From: Neiella litorisoli | Lineage (GTDB): Bacteria; Pseudomonadota; Gammaproteobacteria; Enterobacterales; Neiellaceae | DNA length: 64,000 nucleotides | Reading direction: 5' to 3' | Assembly: GCF_014773395.1 (NCBI RefSeq) | Contig: NZ_JACXAF010000007.1 | Coordinates: 124,001-188,000, forward strand | Shown here: positions 16,302-25,297 of the stretch, in pieces | Layout: each line of letters starts with the position of its first letter | Numbering within the stretch: the first letter of the stretch is position 1 | Position numbers and translations under genes: made by a program | Notes under the pieces: generated by a model | The model's database searches: none | What the model saw: the letters and a program-made list of their open reading frames with translations, nothing else | What the model was told of the DNA's origin: nothing

Positions 16302-17705
16302 ATGACTTCAGCAGAAAACCAGTTAAGAGTGAAAGAAAAAATAGGTTATGGCTTTGGTGACTTTGCCTCATCAATGTTCTGGAAGATGTTTTCGGTCTAT
16401 CTACTGATCTTCTACACCGATGTGTTTGGCATCTCGGCGGCGGCGGTGGGCACCATGTTCCTGCTGACCAGAATTTGGGACACCGCTAATGACCCCGTGA
16501 TGGGGGTGATTGCCGACCGAACCAATACCCGTTGGGGCAAGTTTCGGCCTTTCCTGCTGTGGGGCGCAATACCGTTTGCGGTAATTGGGGTGCTGACTTT
16601 TACTACTCCTGATTGGTCGCCAACGGCGAAGTTAGCTTATGCCTATGTCACCTATACCCTAATGATGATGGCGTACACGGCGGTTAACGTACCTTACGCC
16701 TCTTTACTTGGGGTGATGTCATCGAGCAGTTCAGATCGCACCTCGTTAGCATCATTCCGCATGGTGTTTGCCTTTGCCGGCAGTATCTTTGCGTTTGTCT
16801 TGGTCGATCCGTTAACCAACTTTTTCACCAATATGTCAGCCACGCCAGATCCACAGCTGGGTTGGATGATGACCATGATGGTCTATGGCTGTATCGCGGC
16901 GTTCTTGTTCTACATGACGTTCTCTTGGACGCGTGAGCGCATAGCACCGCCGGTTGCACAAAAGAGCAACTTGAAAGAGGACTTGAAAAACCTCGCCACC
17001 AATAAGCCATGGTTTATTTTGCTCGGCGCCGCTTTATCGACGCTGATCTTCAACAGCATGCGCGATGGCGCGGCCGTGTTCTATTTTAAGTATTTTGTCC
17101 AAGCTGATGATCTTGCCATCATGGGCATGACTTTCGGTATGACCACTGCCTATCTGGTACTGGGTCAGGCCGCCAACATTATTGGTGTGGTGCTAGCGCA
17201 ACCAATTTCCAAGCTCATTGGCAAGCGCAATACCTTTATGGTGGCAATGTTCCTGGCGGCTGGATTAAGCGTGTTTTTCTTCTTTTTAAGCCAAGACCAA
17301 ATCATGTTGATGTTGGTGTTGCAAGTGCTGATCAGTGCCTGTGCCGGTATCGTTTTCCCATTGCTGTGGTCGATGTATGCCGATATTGCCGATTATTCTG
17401 AGTATGAAACGGGCCGCCGCTCGACTGGCCTGATCTTCTCGTCATCGTCTTTCTCGCAAAAAATGGGATGGACCTTGGGCGGCGCGCTAACAGGCTGGAC
17501 ATTGGCGTTCTTCGGTTATGAAGCCAATGCGGAACAAACTGAATTCGCCAAAGAAGGGCTGCGCTATATGGTGAGCTTTTTGCCTGCCATCGGTGCGGCG
17601 TTGTCAGGTTTGTTTATGATCTTCTACAAACTCACCGACCATTACATGTTGAAAGTCAGCGAAGAGCTCGATGCTCGCCGCGTCAGTGAGCAATCACCAA
17701 ACTAA
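16302..17705 (+). CDS. GPH-family (MelB-like) sugar:cation symporter, probably for mannobiose or mannosides
   Basis: A 467-residue inner-membrane transporter with about 12 hydrophobic segments, of the glycoside-pentoside-hexuronide:cation family. Family landmarks are KIGYGFGDFASSMFW at the N-terminus, the early FYTDVFGI, NDPVMGVIADRT (the cation-binding region) and RWGKFRPFLLWGAIPF. It lies 108 bp before the GH130 gene on the same strand; an operator lies in that gap. The likely cargo is a short manno-oligosaccharide, from context. Ribosome site is weak. Confidence 0.88.
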   Translation: MTSAENQLRVKEKIGYGFGDFASSMFWKMFSVYLLIFYTDVFGISAAAVGTMFLLTRIWDTANDPVMGVIADRTNTRWGKFRPFLLWGAIPFAVIGVLTFTTPDWSPTAKLAYAYVTYTLMMMAYTAVNVPYASLLGVMSSSSSDRTSLASFRMVFAFAGSIFAFVLVDPLTNFFTNMSATPDPQLGWMMTMMVYGCIAAFLFYMTFSWTRERIAPPVAQKSNLKEDLKNLATNKPWFILLGAALSTLIFNSMRDGAAVFYFKYFVQADDLAIMGMTFGMTTAYLVLGQAANIIGVVLAQPISKLIGKRNTFMVAMFLAAGLSVFFFFLSQDQIMLMLVLQVLISACAGIVFPLLWSMYADIADYSEYETGRRSTGLIFSSSSFSQKMGWTLGGALTGWTLAFFGYEANAEQTEFAKEGLRYMVSFLPAIGAALSGLFMIFYKLTDHYMLKVSEELDARRVSEQSPN

Positions 17706-17718
17706 TTGTTGAGTATGT

Positions 17719-17736
17719 GCGCTGGCTCGCCAGCGC
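17719..17736. other. Hairpin after the symporter gene
   Basis: Seven-base-pair stem GCGCTGG / CCAGCGC with loop CTCG. There is no T run directly downstream on the plus strand. It may mark the symporter mRNA 3' end or act as a processing barrier. Confidence 0.5.
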
Positions 17737-17756
17737 GTAAAAAATTTAGATTAAAA

Positions 17757-17791
17757 TGTAAACGGTTACGATTTGGTTGTAACCAATAGCA
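17757..17791. promoter_or_regulatory. LacI-type operator(s) (type 2) before the GH130 operon
   Basis: TGTAAACGGTTACG at 17757-17770 matches 13 of 14 positions of the best type 2 site. A second half-site TGTAACC begins at 17778, 21 bp downstream, echoing the tandem layout at 14766-14799. The pair lies 23-57 bp before the GH130 start. Confidence 0.8.
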
Positions 17792-17813
17792 AAGACAAGT
17801 TGAGATACAGAAA

Positions 17814-18995
17814 ATGAGTGATTACAAAGCGTTAGTGAACGAACTGTTTGCCCAGCAAGAAGAGTTGCTGAGCCGAGCCAATGCGCCGCAGGCAAAAAAC
17901 AATGGCATTTACCAGCGTTGGCAAAATCCGATTGTGACCCGCGCCCATGTGCCAGTGACTTGGCGTTACGACTTAAACCCTGAAACCAATCCATTTTTAA
18001 TGGAGCGTCAGGGAATTAACGCCACTTTAAATGCTGGAGCCATTTACAAAGACGGCAAATACCTATTGGTGGTTCGGGTCGAAGGGAATGACCGCAAGTC
18101 GTTCTTCGCCGTAGCTGAAAGCCCGAACGGCGTGGATAACTTTAAGTTCTGGTCGCATCCAGTGACCATGCCAGAAACCGATCGCCCCGACACTAACGTG
18201 TACGACATGCGCTTAACCGCTCATGAAGACGGTTACATTTACGGCTTGTTCTGTACCGAACGCAAAGATGAAACTCAACCCCATGACTTGTCTGCTGCAG
18301 AGGCTCAGTGCGGTATCGCGCGTACGAAAGACCTAGTGACTTGGGAGCGCTTGCCTGATCTGATTACTTACTCAGGTCAGCAGCGCAACGTGGTGTTGCA
18401 TCCTGAATTTGTAGATGGCAAGTACGCACTGTATACCCGCCCGCAAGACGGCTTTATTTCGGTTGGCAGTGGCGGCGGTATTGGCTGGGGCCTAGCTGAC
18501 AGCATGGAACATGCTGAAATCAAAGAAGAGTTGATTGTCGATGGCAAGGTCTACCACACCATCAAAGAAATCAAAAACGGCCAAGGGCCAGCGCCAATCA
18601 AAACCAGTGAGGGCTGGTTGCACTTAGCTCATGGAGTGCGTAACACCGCCGCTGGTTTGCGCTATGTGCTGTATATGTTCATGACCGATTTAGATCAGCC
18701 TTGGAAAGTAACGCACATGCCTGCCGGTCATTTCATCGCTCCAGAAGGTGCGGAACGGGTTGGCGACGTGTCGAACGTGACCTTTGCCAATGGTTGGGTC
18801 GTTAACGAAAACAATGAAGTGTTTATCTACTACGCATCATCAGACACTCGGATGCATGTTGCGACTTCAACCGTTGATCAGTTGATCGACTATTGCAAAA
18901 ACACGCCGGAAGATGGGCTTCGTTCAGCTACGTCGGTGATTGAGCGCAATAAGCTGATCGATGCCAACTTGGCATTTCTGAAAAGCGGAGCCTGA
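17814..18995 (+). CDS. GH130 phosphorylase, likely 4-O-beta-D-mannosyl-D-glucose phosphorylase
   Basis: A 393-residue cytoplasmic enzyme. Over its length it resembles GH130 subfamily 1: [18 protein letters not shown] near residues 30-47, then DTNVYDMRL, the catalytic-region Asp in this stretch, [12 protein letters not shown] and [19 protein letters not shown]. Such enzymes split mannosyl-glucose with phosphate into mannose-1-phosphate and glucose. The next gene, a mannobiose/cellobiose 2-epimerase, starts 2 bp after its stop, and a phosphomannomutase lies at 22946-24328, which supports the subfamily 1 role. A mannobiose phosphorylase (subfamily 2) is the alternative but fits the epimerase partner less well. 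Confidence 0.9.
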   Translation: MSDYKALVNELFAQQEELLSRANAPQAKNNGIYQRWQNPIVTRAHVPVTWRYDLNPETNPFLMERQGINATLNAGAIYKDGKYLLVVRVEGNDRKSFFAVAESPNGVDNFKFWSHPVTMPETDRPDTNVYDMRLTAHEDGYIYGLFCTERKDETQPHDLSAAEAQCGIARTKDLVTWERLPDLITYSGQQRNVVLHPEFVDGKYALYTRPQDGFISVGSGGGIGWGLADSMEHAEIKEELIVDGKVYHTIKEIKNGQGPAPIKTSEGWLHLAHGVRNTAAGLRYVLYMFMTDLDQPWKVTHMPAGHFIAPEGAERVGDVSNVTFANGWVVNENNEVFIYYASSDTRMHVATSTVDQLIDYCKNTPEDGLRSATSVIERNKLIDANLAFLKSGA

Positions 18996-18997
18996 TC

Positions 18998-20254
18998 ATG
19001 AGCGAGGTTCTAGCGCCGCAGCTGATCGACTGGCAACAAGCCGCTCGCCGAGAAGCGGAAAGTATTGCCGATTGGTGGGCGACCTACACAGTTGATGAGC
19101 ACCATGGTGGCTTTTATGGCGAAGTTGGCCGGAATAATACGCCGGTCATTGAGTCGGAAAAAAGCATCATTCAGAACACCCGCATTCTTTGGTTTTTCTC
19201 TGAGTATGCACATTTCTTGAAAACGAAGAGCTTGAAAGGGAGAGGCAGCAAATCAGAGCGCTACGAGGCGCTAGCAACCCGCGCTTTTGACTATCTGCTG
19301 CGCTACTTTGATGACAAAGAACAGGGCGGCGTGGTGTGGCAGCTCGACCACCAAGGCCAGGTGACCGATGGCAAAAAGCAAACCTATGCCATTAGTTTTG
19401 CCATTTATGGACTGTCGGCTTACTACAAGTTGACCAACAACCCGCAAGCTTTAGCCAAAGCGCAAGAATACTTTGGCTTGCTGGAAAAGCATGCGCGCGA
19501 CCATGAGCGCAATGGTTATGTCGAAGCGCTGAGCCAAGACTGGCAGGCGCTGGCCGATGTTCGTCTGAGTGATAAAGACGACAACTTGCCGAAGACCATG
19601 AACACCCATTTGCATGTGCTTGAGGCTTACACCAGTTTGCATTTGGTGGCACCGACGGCGCAAACCGCCGAAGCGTTAGCAAACCTAATCGATCTGTTTA
19701 ATGACCGCATCATTGACCATGACAGCGGCCACTTACGGCTGTTTATGGAAATGGATTGGCAAGATAAGTCGACCTTGTGGTCCTACGGCCATGATATTGA
19801 ATGCAGTTGGTTGTTGTTTGAAGCTTTGGAAGCCTTGGGTGACGAAGAGCGGTTACAGCGATTAACGCCAGTGGTGTTGAAGTTAGCGGATACCACATTG
19901 GCCGAAGGTATTGGCGAGCGTGGTCAGGTGCTAGACCAGTTTGATTGCATCAAGCGCACTAACCATCCTGAGAGCCATTGGTGGGTGCAGGCTGAAGCAT
20001 TGGTTGGTTTCCTTAATGCTTATTACCTCAATGGTAACGAAGAGTTGCTCCCTCTGTACGAGAGCATTTGGCAGTTTATCTGTGACTTCCACAAGGATGT
20101 GGAGTTCGGCGAATGGCATTGGTTGGCAACAATCGATCAAGCCAATCATCCGGAAGTCTACAAAGCAGGAGGCTGGAAAGCGCCGTACCACAATGGTCGG
20201 GCGATGATGGAGATCTGCAAGTTAGTTGATCGCATCCAACACAAAAACAACTAA
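18998..20254 (+). CDS. AGE-family mannobiose (cellobiose) 2-epimerase
   Basis: A 418-residue cytoplasmic alpha/alpha-barrel epimerase. Motifs typical of cellobiose 2-epimerases are present: HHGGFYGEV, QNTRILWFFSEYA, KTMNTHLHVLEAYTSL, SYGHDIECSWLLFEA and ESHWWVQAEALVGF. It would turn mannobiose into mannosyl-glucose, the substrate of the GH130 protein. The start lies 2 bp after the GH130 stop, with GGAG at about 18987-18990, so the two genes are tightly coupled. The GH5 gene follows after 18 bp. The catalytic His residues in the HLH and WW regions appear intact. Confidence 0.9.
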   Translation: MSEVLAPQLIDWQQAARREAESIADWWATYTVDEHHGGFYGEVGRNNTPVIESEKSIIQNTRILWFFSEYAHFLKTKSLKGRGSKSERYEALATRAFDYLLRYFDDKEQGGVVWQLDHQGQVTDGKKQTYAISFAIYGLSAYYKLTNNPQALAKAQEYFGLLEKHARDHERNGYVEALSQDWQALADVRLSDKDDNLPKTMNTHLHVLEAYTSLHLVAPTAQTAEALANLIDLFNDRIIDHDSGHLRLFMEMDWQDKSTLWSYGHDIECSWLLFEALEALGDEERLQRLTPVVLKLADTTLAEGIGERGQVLDQFDCIKRTNHPESHWWVQAEALVGFLNAYYLNGNEELLPLYESIWQFICDFHKDVEFGEWHWLATIDQANHPEVYKAGGWKAPYHNGRAMMEICKLVDRIQHKNN

Positions 20255-20272
20255 ACAACGACAGGTAGAAGT

Positions 20273-21766
20273 ATGAAAAAATTGACCCTTGGCCGTGTTC
20301 GTAAAAAAGTCTTGGTTGCGGCATTGGCTGCGTCATTCGCTGCGCCAACCCTTGCTTTTGACCACTTTATTACCCGAGATGGTCATCAATTAAAAGATGG
20401 TGACCAAGTATTTCGATTTGCTGGGATCCATGCACCGGAACTGCACCGTATCGAAAATGATGCGCGTGGCGTGTGTCAAGCCGATCCGCGCGGTTGGGGC
20501 CAATATTTTCAATGGCCAACGGCTGATGAACAAGACAATTGGATTCAGTCGTTGGTATTAACGGGTCATAAGGCAATGCGGGTATACGTATTGTCAGTGG
20601 CTACACCATATGATGAAGCCTGTGAGCGCGAAACCCATATTTTACCGCCGACTAGCAAAGACGGTATGCCGCGCCTGAACGAAGTGGCCATGGTTCATTA
20701 CGACCGCATGATTGCGTTGTCAGACAAGCACGGCCTGCGGTTGATCTTGCCATTCATCGACCACTGGAAATGGTGGGGCGGACGCGAACAATTAGCGGCG
20801 TTTTATGGTGAAAGTGAAGACGACTTTTACGACACCAATAGTAAAACCTACGCAGCCTATAAGCACATCATCAGTCAAGTAATTAACCGCACCAACACCA
20901 TTACCGGTCGCAAGTACAATCAAGAAAAAGCCATCATGGCGTGGGAAACCGGTAATGAATTAAAGGGTTCCACGGAAGCTTTTGTTCGACAAACCGCAGC
21001 CCACATTAAACAGCTGGCACCGAATCAATTGGTGATGGATGGCACTTACCTGAAAATTAACGAATTTTCGAAAACCGATCCGAACGTTGACATCATTTCT
21101 AACCATTTCTACACGGTTAATAAGAACAATAACCCTGATGAAGTACGCAAGAATTTACGCGCCATTGATGGCAAAAAAGTGTACTTCGTCGGCGAGTTTG
21201 GTTTGGAATCAGCTGACTTCCTCAACTCGGTGATGCAAGCGGCAGTGCATGAAGAATACAAAGGCGCGAAAGCGGCCGGTGCTTTTATCTGGGGTTTCCG
21301 CGGGCGTCGTCATGACGGCGGGTTTTATTGGCATCGCGAATACACCGGTCACTATAGCTATCATTTACCAGGCTTCCCAGAAGGCTTCCGCAATGAAGAG
21401 CAAGCGGTTGTTGATGTAGTTCGCACCGCCATTGCACAGATGAACGGTGAAGATACAGTGAAGCCATTACCTGCTCCGCAAGCGCCGACGTTACGAGCAA
21501 TTGACACGCCGGATAACCTGAAATGGCTGGGGGCGCCAGTTGGCCGCTGGTATCGCTTTGAGCGTGCGACTAGTCAATCGGGCCCGTGGCAGGTAATTGG
21601 TGATGGTATCTCAGATGGCCGCAACGGCTTTGATCCTGCCAGCCATGTGTTGTTCGCCGATCCCATGCCGCGTGCCGCTGGTGAAACCTACTATTACCGA
21701 GTGACAGCCTTTAATGAATCGGGTCAATCGGTACCATCGAATGTGCAGTCGTACCAACAACCCTAG
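20273..21766 (+). CDS. Secreted GH5-family mannanase with C-terminal FnIII-like domain
   Basis: A 497-residue exported protein. The signal peptide (KKVLVAALAASFAAPTLAF) lacks a lipobox. The acid/base Glu is in AWETGNELKG (about residue 229) and the nucleophile Glu in FVGEFGLES (about 308). FRFAGIHAPEL and HKAMRVYVLSVA fit a GH5 mannanase fold; the GNE motif in place of NEP differs from the GH5 protein at 12182-13504, so the subfamily is probably different. Residues about 400-497 look like a fibronectin type III domain. Its C-terminus is nearly the same as the truncated gene at 1-78. It is the last gene of the GH130-epimerase operon and ends at a strong terminator. Confidence 0.85.
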   Translation: MKKLTLGRVRKKVLVAALAASFAAPTLAFDHFITRDGHQLKDGDQVFRFAGIHAPELHRIENDARGVCQADPRGWGQYFQWPTADEQDNWIQSLVLTGHKAMRVYVLSVATPYDEACERETHILPPTSKDGMPRLNEVAMVHYDRMIALSDKHGLRLILPFIDHWKWWGGREQLAAFYGESEDDFYDTNSKTYAAYKHIISQVINRTNTITGRKYNQEKAIMAWETGNELKGSTEAFVRQTAAHIKQLAPNQLVMDGTYLKINEFSKTDPNVDIISNHFYTVNKNNNPDEVRKNLRAIDGKKVYFVGEFGLESADFLNSVMQAAVHEEYKGAKAAGAFIWGFRGRRHDGGFYWHREYTGHYSYHLPGFPEGFRNEEQAVVDVVRTAIAQMNGEDTVKPLPAPQAPTLRAIDTPDNLKWLGAPVGRWYRFERATSQSGPWQVIGDGISDGRNGFDPASHVLFADPMPRAAGETYYYRVTAFNESGQSVPSNVQSYQQP

Positions 21767-21807
21767 CGAGCAAATTACTGCTTCCCCCCTTGGACTTTGA
21801 ATGTCGC

Positions 21808-21833
21808 CCCCGCCATCGAGCGGGGATTTTTTT
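21808..21833 (+). terminator. Rho-independent terminator after the GH5 gene
   Basis: Stem CCCCGC (21808-21813) / GCGGGG (21820-21825), six-base loop, then seven T. It closes the plus-strand GH130-epimerase-GH5 operon. Confidence 0.9.
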
Positions 21834-21835
21834 GC

Positions 21836-21867
21836 CATAAAAAAGCCCCTGCTGGAGAGACAGGGGC
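21836..21867 (-). terminator. Rho-independent terminator for the minus-strand binding-protein gene
   Basis: Stem GCCCCTG (21845-21851) / CAGGGGC (21861-21867) with a nine-base loop. The A run at 21839-21844 gives a U run in the minus-strand transcript. It lies back to back with the plus-strand terminator at 21808-21833. Confidence 0.88.
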
Positions 21868-21900
21868 AAATGGGGTTGAGCAAGAGCTCGTGGGGTTGGA

Positions 21901-22752
21901 TTACATCACTTTGGCTAGGTCGAGCCAGAGTTCTTTACGATCCAGCGGTGTTGCTGGCGATAAATTGGGGTTGTTGATTTCAATGACGCGGCGATTGGCC
22001 AACTGTGCTTGCTGCAATGCCGACTTGATATGTGGCGCTTGATAAAACACCTGATCAAAGCTGCCGTCGGCGATGGCTAAATTCAGACCTTGTTCAATGG
22101 CTTGGGCTAATTCTTCGTTGTCTCGACTAACAAAGAAATACATCGGCATGGGATAGATCAGCAGTAACTCTTTATCAACGCTCAACTCTAAATCTGGACG
22201 TGCGCGGATTTCGTCCCAAGGTTCATGAACGGCCAGTGGAAAATAATCAAAACGGCCTCCATCAACCATGTAAAACAAGCTTTCTTTCTTCACTGCGGTT
22301 ACTACGTTTAAACCGGCGTCGCGCAAAATCTGGGTATCACCCCACGATCGGCCTTGTCCGGCATTTAACGTCTTTAAGTCAGCAAGAGAATGAATTCGAT
22401 GGAAATTTGCTTGGTTGTGTTTGTTGATAATAAATAATCGATGACCCTGAAGGCCTTTTAACAACGGCACTCGAATGGGCCGTAAATTTTGTTCGTAGGT
22501 TGGTTGCGTCCCCGCCCACAGGATTGACACACTGCCAAACTTTATCCCTTCAACTAGTTGATCTTGATTGAGTGTTTCGCTGGTTTGCTGCAGCTCAAAG
22601 GACTTGGTTTTACCAACTTTGCTTAGTGCCAGTTCAATCAACTCGATGAAATACTGGTCTTTACTGTTCTGTAGTTTGTTGTGTACCAATGGTGTGGCGT
22701 GAGCTGAAAGGGTGGTCAACGCGGTCAGCAGTATTAAGGTCAATAACTTCAT
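21901..22752 (-). CDS. Orphan periplasmic substrate-binding protein (type 2 fold) in the mannan regulon
   Basis: A 283-residue exported protein: signal peptide LTLILLTALTTLSAHA, then a transporter substrate-binding domain with LVEGIKFGSVSILWAGTQP, SLADLKTLNAGQGRSWGDT and YPMPMYFFVS. Such domains bind small ligands in the periplasm, often polar amino acids or opines. No permease or ATPase gene is near, so it may serve a sensor or a distant transporter. A perfect type 2 operator lies 10 bp upstream of its start, between promoter and ribosome site (AGGA), so it belongs to the mannan regulon. The ligand is not known; the gene may also be a poorly characterised accessory protein. Confidence 0.75.
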   Translation of the reverse strand: MKLLTLILLTALTTLSAHATPLVHNKLQNSKDQYFIELIELALSKVGKTKSFELQQTSETLNQDQLVEGIKFGSVSILWAGTQPTYEQNLRPIRVPLLKGLQGHRLFIINKHNQANFHRIHSLADLKTLNAGQGRSWGDTQILRDAGLNVVTAVKKESLFYMVDGGRFDYFPLAVHEPWDEIRARPDLELSVDKELLLIYPMPMYFFVSRDNEELAQAIEQGLNLAIADGSFDQVFYQAPHIKSALQQAQLANRRVIEINNPNLSPATPLDRKELWLDLAKVM

Positions 22753-22761
22753 GATTAATCC

Positions 22762-22775
22762 TGTAAACGGTTACA
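22762..22775. promoter_or_regulatory. LacI-type operator (type 2) at the binding-protein start
   Basis: A perfect TGTAAACGGTTACA, as at 14786-14799. It ends 10 bp from the start codon of the minus-strand binding-protein gene, a position where a repressor would block transcript elongation. Confidence 0.82.
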
Positions 22776-22828
22776 TCTTTGTGCTACAAATAATGCCATT
22801 GAACTTTTAATAATCAAGCGGTTTAATT

Positions 22829-22842
22829 TGTAAACGGTTCCA
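22829..22842. promoter_or_regulatory. LacI-type operator (type 2) before the phosphomannomutase gene
   Basis: TGTAAACGGTTCCA, one mismatch from the perfect type 2 site. It is 67 bp from the site at 22762-22775 and about 104 bp upstream of the phosphomannomutase start, in the divergent promoter region. Confidence 0.75.
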
Positions 22843-22945
22843 AACTGAGAGGTTGGTTACATTGTTTTTACAAACTGAATTAGCTTGTATGTCGAACAAA
22901 ATAAATGCGATTTGAACCGCTTTAGCCAATGGAGTAACACTGACT

Positions 22946-24328
22946 ATGACCGAGCTAACTTGCTTTAAGGCCTACGATATTCGTGGCCAGTTAGGCGCTG
23001 AACTGAATCAACACATTGCCTACGATATCGGCCGTGCTTATGGTGAGGTATTGCAACCCAAGCAGGTCGTTGTGGGGGGCGATGCCCGCGCAACGAGTGA
23101 ATCGTTAAAGCTCGCTTTGGCGCAAGGTCTAAGAGATGCCGGTACTGCTGTGATTGACTTGGGGTTAACCGGTACTGAAGAAATTTATTTTGCCACCTTT
23201 CATCTTGGGGTTGATGGCGGCGTAGAAGTCACCGCTAGCCATAACCCAATCGATTACAACGGTATGAAGCTGGTCTGCAAGGGCAGTCGACCAATCGGCA
23301 ATGACAATGGTTTGCTTGAGATTAAGGCATTGGCAGAGCAGGCGCCATGGCGCCAAACAACCACTGAATCAGCAAGCCAAAGTGTCGGCGGCTATCAACA
23401 GCAGAGCTTGCTCAAGGATTACGTCAATCACTTGCTCGGCTACATCGACCCGTCTTTAATGAAGCCACTCAAGCTAGTGGTGAATGCAGGCAATGGTGCT
23501 GCTGGCCACGTTGTTGATGCGTTGGAGCAAGCCTTTGCGGAACTCAACATCCCTGTGTCGCTAATCAAGATTCATAATGAGCCTGATAGCACATTCCCCA
23601 ATGGTATTCCTAATCCGCTACTACCAGAGAATCGGCCTGCAACGGCAAATGCCGTAAAAGCGCATGGCGCTGACATGGGGATTGCTTGGGATGGCGACTT
23701 TGACCGCTGTTTTTTGTTTGATGAAAACGGTGAATTTATTGAAGGCTACTACATTGTCGGATTACTTGCCGAAGCCTTTTTACAACGCCAGCCCGGCGCC
23801 AAAATTATCCATGACCCGCGCTTAACCTGGAATACCATTGATGTGGTGAAACATGCTGGCGGTCAACCGATTTTAAGTAAAACTGGCCATGCATTTATTA
23901 AACAGATCATGCGTGAACAAGATGCCGTGTATGGCGGCGAAATGAGTGCTCATCATTACTTCCGCGATTTTGCCTATTGCGACAGTGGCATGATCCCGTG
24001 GCTTCTTGTTGCCCAATTGCTGAGCGTCAAAAACATGCCGTTGTCGGCGTTGGTGAAAGAGCGAATTGCTGCCTACCCATCTTCGGGAGAAATTAACCAA
24101 CAGCTAAGCAATCCGCAGGCCGCTATAGCCAATGTGCTAGACAAGCTAAAGGGGGAAGCGCTTAGTATTGATCATACCGATGGAATTAGCGTCGAATTTA
24201 GCAACTGGCGCTTTAACTTGCGCCAGTCTAATACGGAGCCAGTTGTGCGGTTGAATGTTGAAAGTCGTGGCGATGTGCAACTCATGAAGCAAAAAACACA
24301 GCTCGTGCTGGCGCTACTCATGAGTTAG
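22946..24328 (+). CDS. manB: Phosphomannomutase / phosphoglucomutase
   Basis: A 460-residue alpha-D-phosphohexomutase that interconverts mannose-1-phosphate and mannose-6-phosphate. It has the four expected landmarks: [11 protein letters not shown] near the start, the phosphoserine loop VTASHNP (Ser about 98), the metal-binding DGDFDRC and the C-terminal phosphate-binding [19 protein letters not shown] site lies 11 nt before the start. Two type 2 operators lie upstream in the divergent region with the binding-protein gene. Its place here fits a catabolic role for mannose-1-phosphate from the GH130 enzyme; the same protein could also serve GDP-mannose synthesis. Confidence 0.9.
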   Translation: MTELTCFKAYDIRGQLGAELNQHIAYDIGRAYGEVLQPKQVVVGGDARATSESLKLALAQGLRDAGTAVIDLGLTGTEEIYFATFHLGVDGGVEVTASHNPIDYNGMKLVCKGSRPIGNDNGLLEIKALAEQAPWRQTTTESASQSVGGYQQQSLLKDYVNHLLGYIDPSLMKPLKLVVNAGNGAAGHVVDALEQAFAELNIPVSLIKIHNEPDSTFPNGIPNPLLPENRPATANAVKAHGADMGIAWDGDFDRCFLFDENGEFIEGYYIVGLLAEAFLQRQPGAKIIHDPRLTWNTIDVVKHAGGQPILSKTGHAFIKQIMREQDAVYGGEMSAHHYFRDFAYCDSGMIPWLLVAQLLSVKNMPLSALVKERIAAYPSSGEINQQLSNPQAAIANVLDKLKGEALSIDHTDGISVEFSNWRFNLRQSNTEPVVRLNVESRGDVQLMKQKTQLVLALLMS

Positions 24329-24331
24329 GTC

Positions 24332-24976
24332 TTACCCCAACAAGTTCCGTCGCAAGCTTTGAGCAAACTCACTGACTCGTTCTTTGATGGTTTTCTTAAG
24401 CTTAATGTCCAAGCCACTGAACAGGGCAATACCCTCAATGTAAATGACCGGCGCTTCACCGATGCTATTCGGTGAGGCCTTGTTGGTAATGGCGCCGAAG
24501 ACACAAAACACTTTGGAGATGACACGAACATTTTCAGGCACATAAATGGTTGGGCCAGAAAATAAGCTGAACATCTTGATGGTGAGGCTGGGTTGCCGGA
24601 AGCAGGCGTCTGTTAAATCAATGGTGGAGCCGGAAAATACTTCGATGGACTTTATTTCTTTGGGCAGATCACCGAAGTAACTGCTGTCGCTGCCACTAAA
24701 AATATTGACCATGTGCTCCGACTCTTTGGCTTCGCCGGGCTTGTAGTTGCAGCCCATCATGTGCTGCTTTTGTTCGGCGTAGTCGTTATCAACCTGTAAC
24801 TCTAAATCTTCAGTTAATGCCGTTAACTGATGATGACTGGTTGCGGCAGCTGCTTGGTCCAAGCGACGTTCAAAAGCGTCAATGGAGATTTCACCATGGC
24901 CGTAATTCATGATCAGCTGATCAATCGTTTCTTGTCTTAGCTTTTCAATCGGTTTGTCTTCGGGTTTTACAGGCAT
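24332..24976 (-). CDS. DUF1707-type / LiaF-like cytoplasmic protein
   Basis: A protein of about 214 residues. The start at 24976 (MPVKPEDKP) has AGGA upstream and is preferred over the longer frame from 25030. Residues about 13-55 match a DUF1707 or SHOCT-like helix pair (TIDQLIMNYGHGEISIDAFERRL), which can be read as one 23-residue element. The C-terminal half has repeated FSGS and FSGP beta turns like the LiaF/VraT cell-wall-response domain (beta-helix repeats HMVNIFSGS, IEVFSGSTIDL, FSLFSGPTIYV, IALFSGLDIKL). There is no membrane segment. The function is unknown. It is convergent with the phosphomannomutase gene, with 3 bp between the stops. Confidence 0.75.
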   Translation of the reverse strand: MPVKPEDKPIEKLRQETIDQLIMNYGHGEISIDAFERRLDQAAAATSHHQLTALTEDLELQVDNDYAEQKQHMMGCNYKPGEAKESEHMVNIFSGSDSSYFGDLPKEIKSIEVFSGSTIDLTDACFRQPSLTIKMFSLFSGPTIYVPENVRVISKVFCVFGAITNKASPNSIGEAPVIYIEGIALFSGLDIKLKKTIKERVSEFAQSLRRNLLG

Positions 24977-25297
24977 GGCGGTTTCCTTTTGCACATCATT
25001 TTGATCAGGTAGTTTAATTACAAATCTCAAGATGTCGATTAAGCAGGTTTTGTTCCAATATTTAACTAGCTGAATTTCATGTAATTTAAATATGCGAAGG
25101 TTAAGGTTATTGTGAATTTCACTGAAAACTAGTGATTCTTACCAACAGCAAATGTTGGCAATAATGGACATGGCGAAGCAGATCAAGGAAAGGGCAGTTA
25201 TTTGTGCAGTATGAGGCATGATTTGCTAAAGCTAACAGATGGAATCTAATTTCGAATACCGTTCCTCGACGGCGAGCACAAGAAGGGCAAGATAATT
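24977..25297. other. Intergenic region with no gene seen
   Basis: About 320 bp between the divergent DUF1707-type gene and the HD-GYP gene. It is AT-rich. No operator, hairpin or open frame worth reporting was found; it must hold promoters for both genes. Confidence 0.5.

Noticed and set aside
1-24328. Mannan locus as a recent mobile island
   Set aside because: No integrase, transposase, att-like repeats or sharp base-composition change was seen at its right end; the left end is outside the window.
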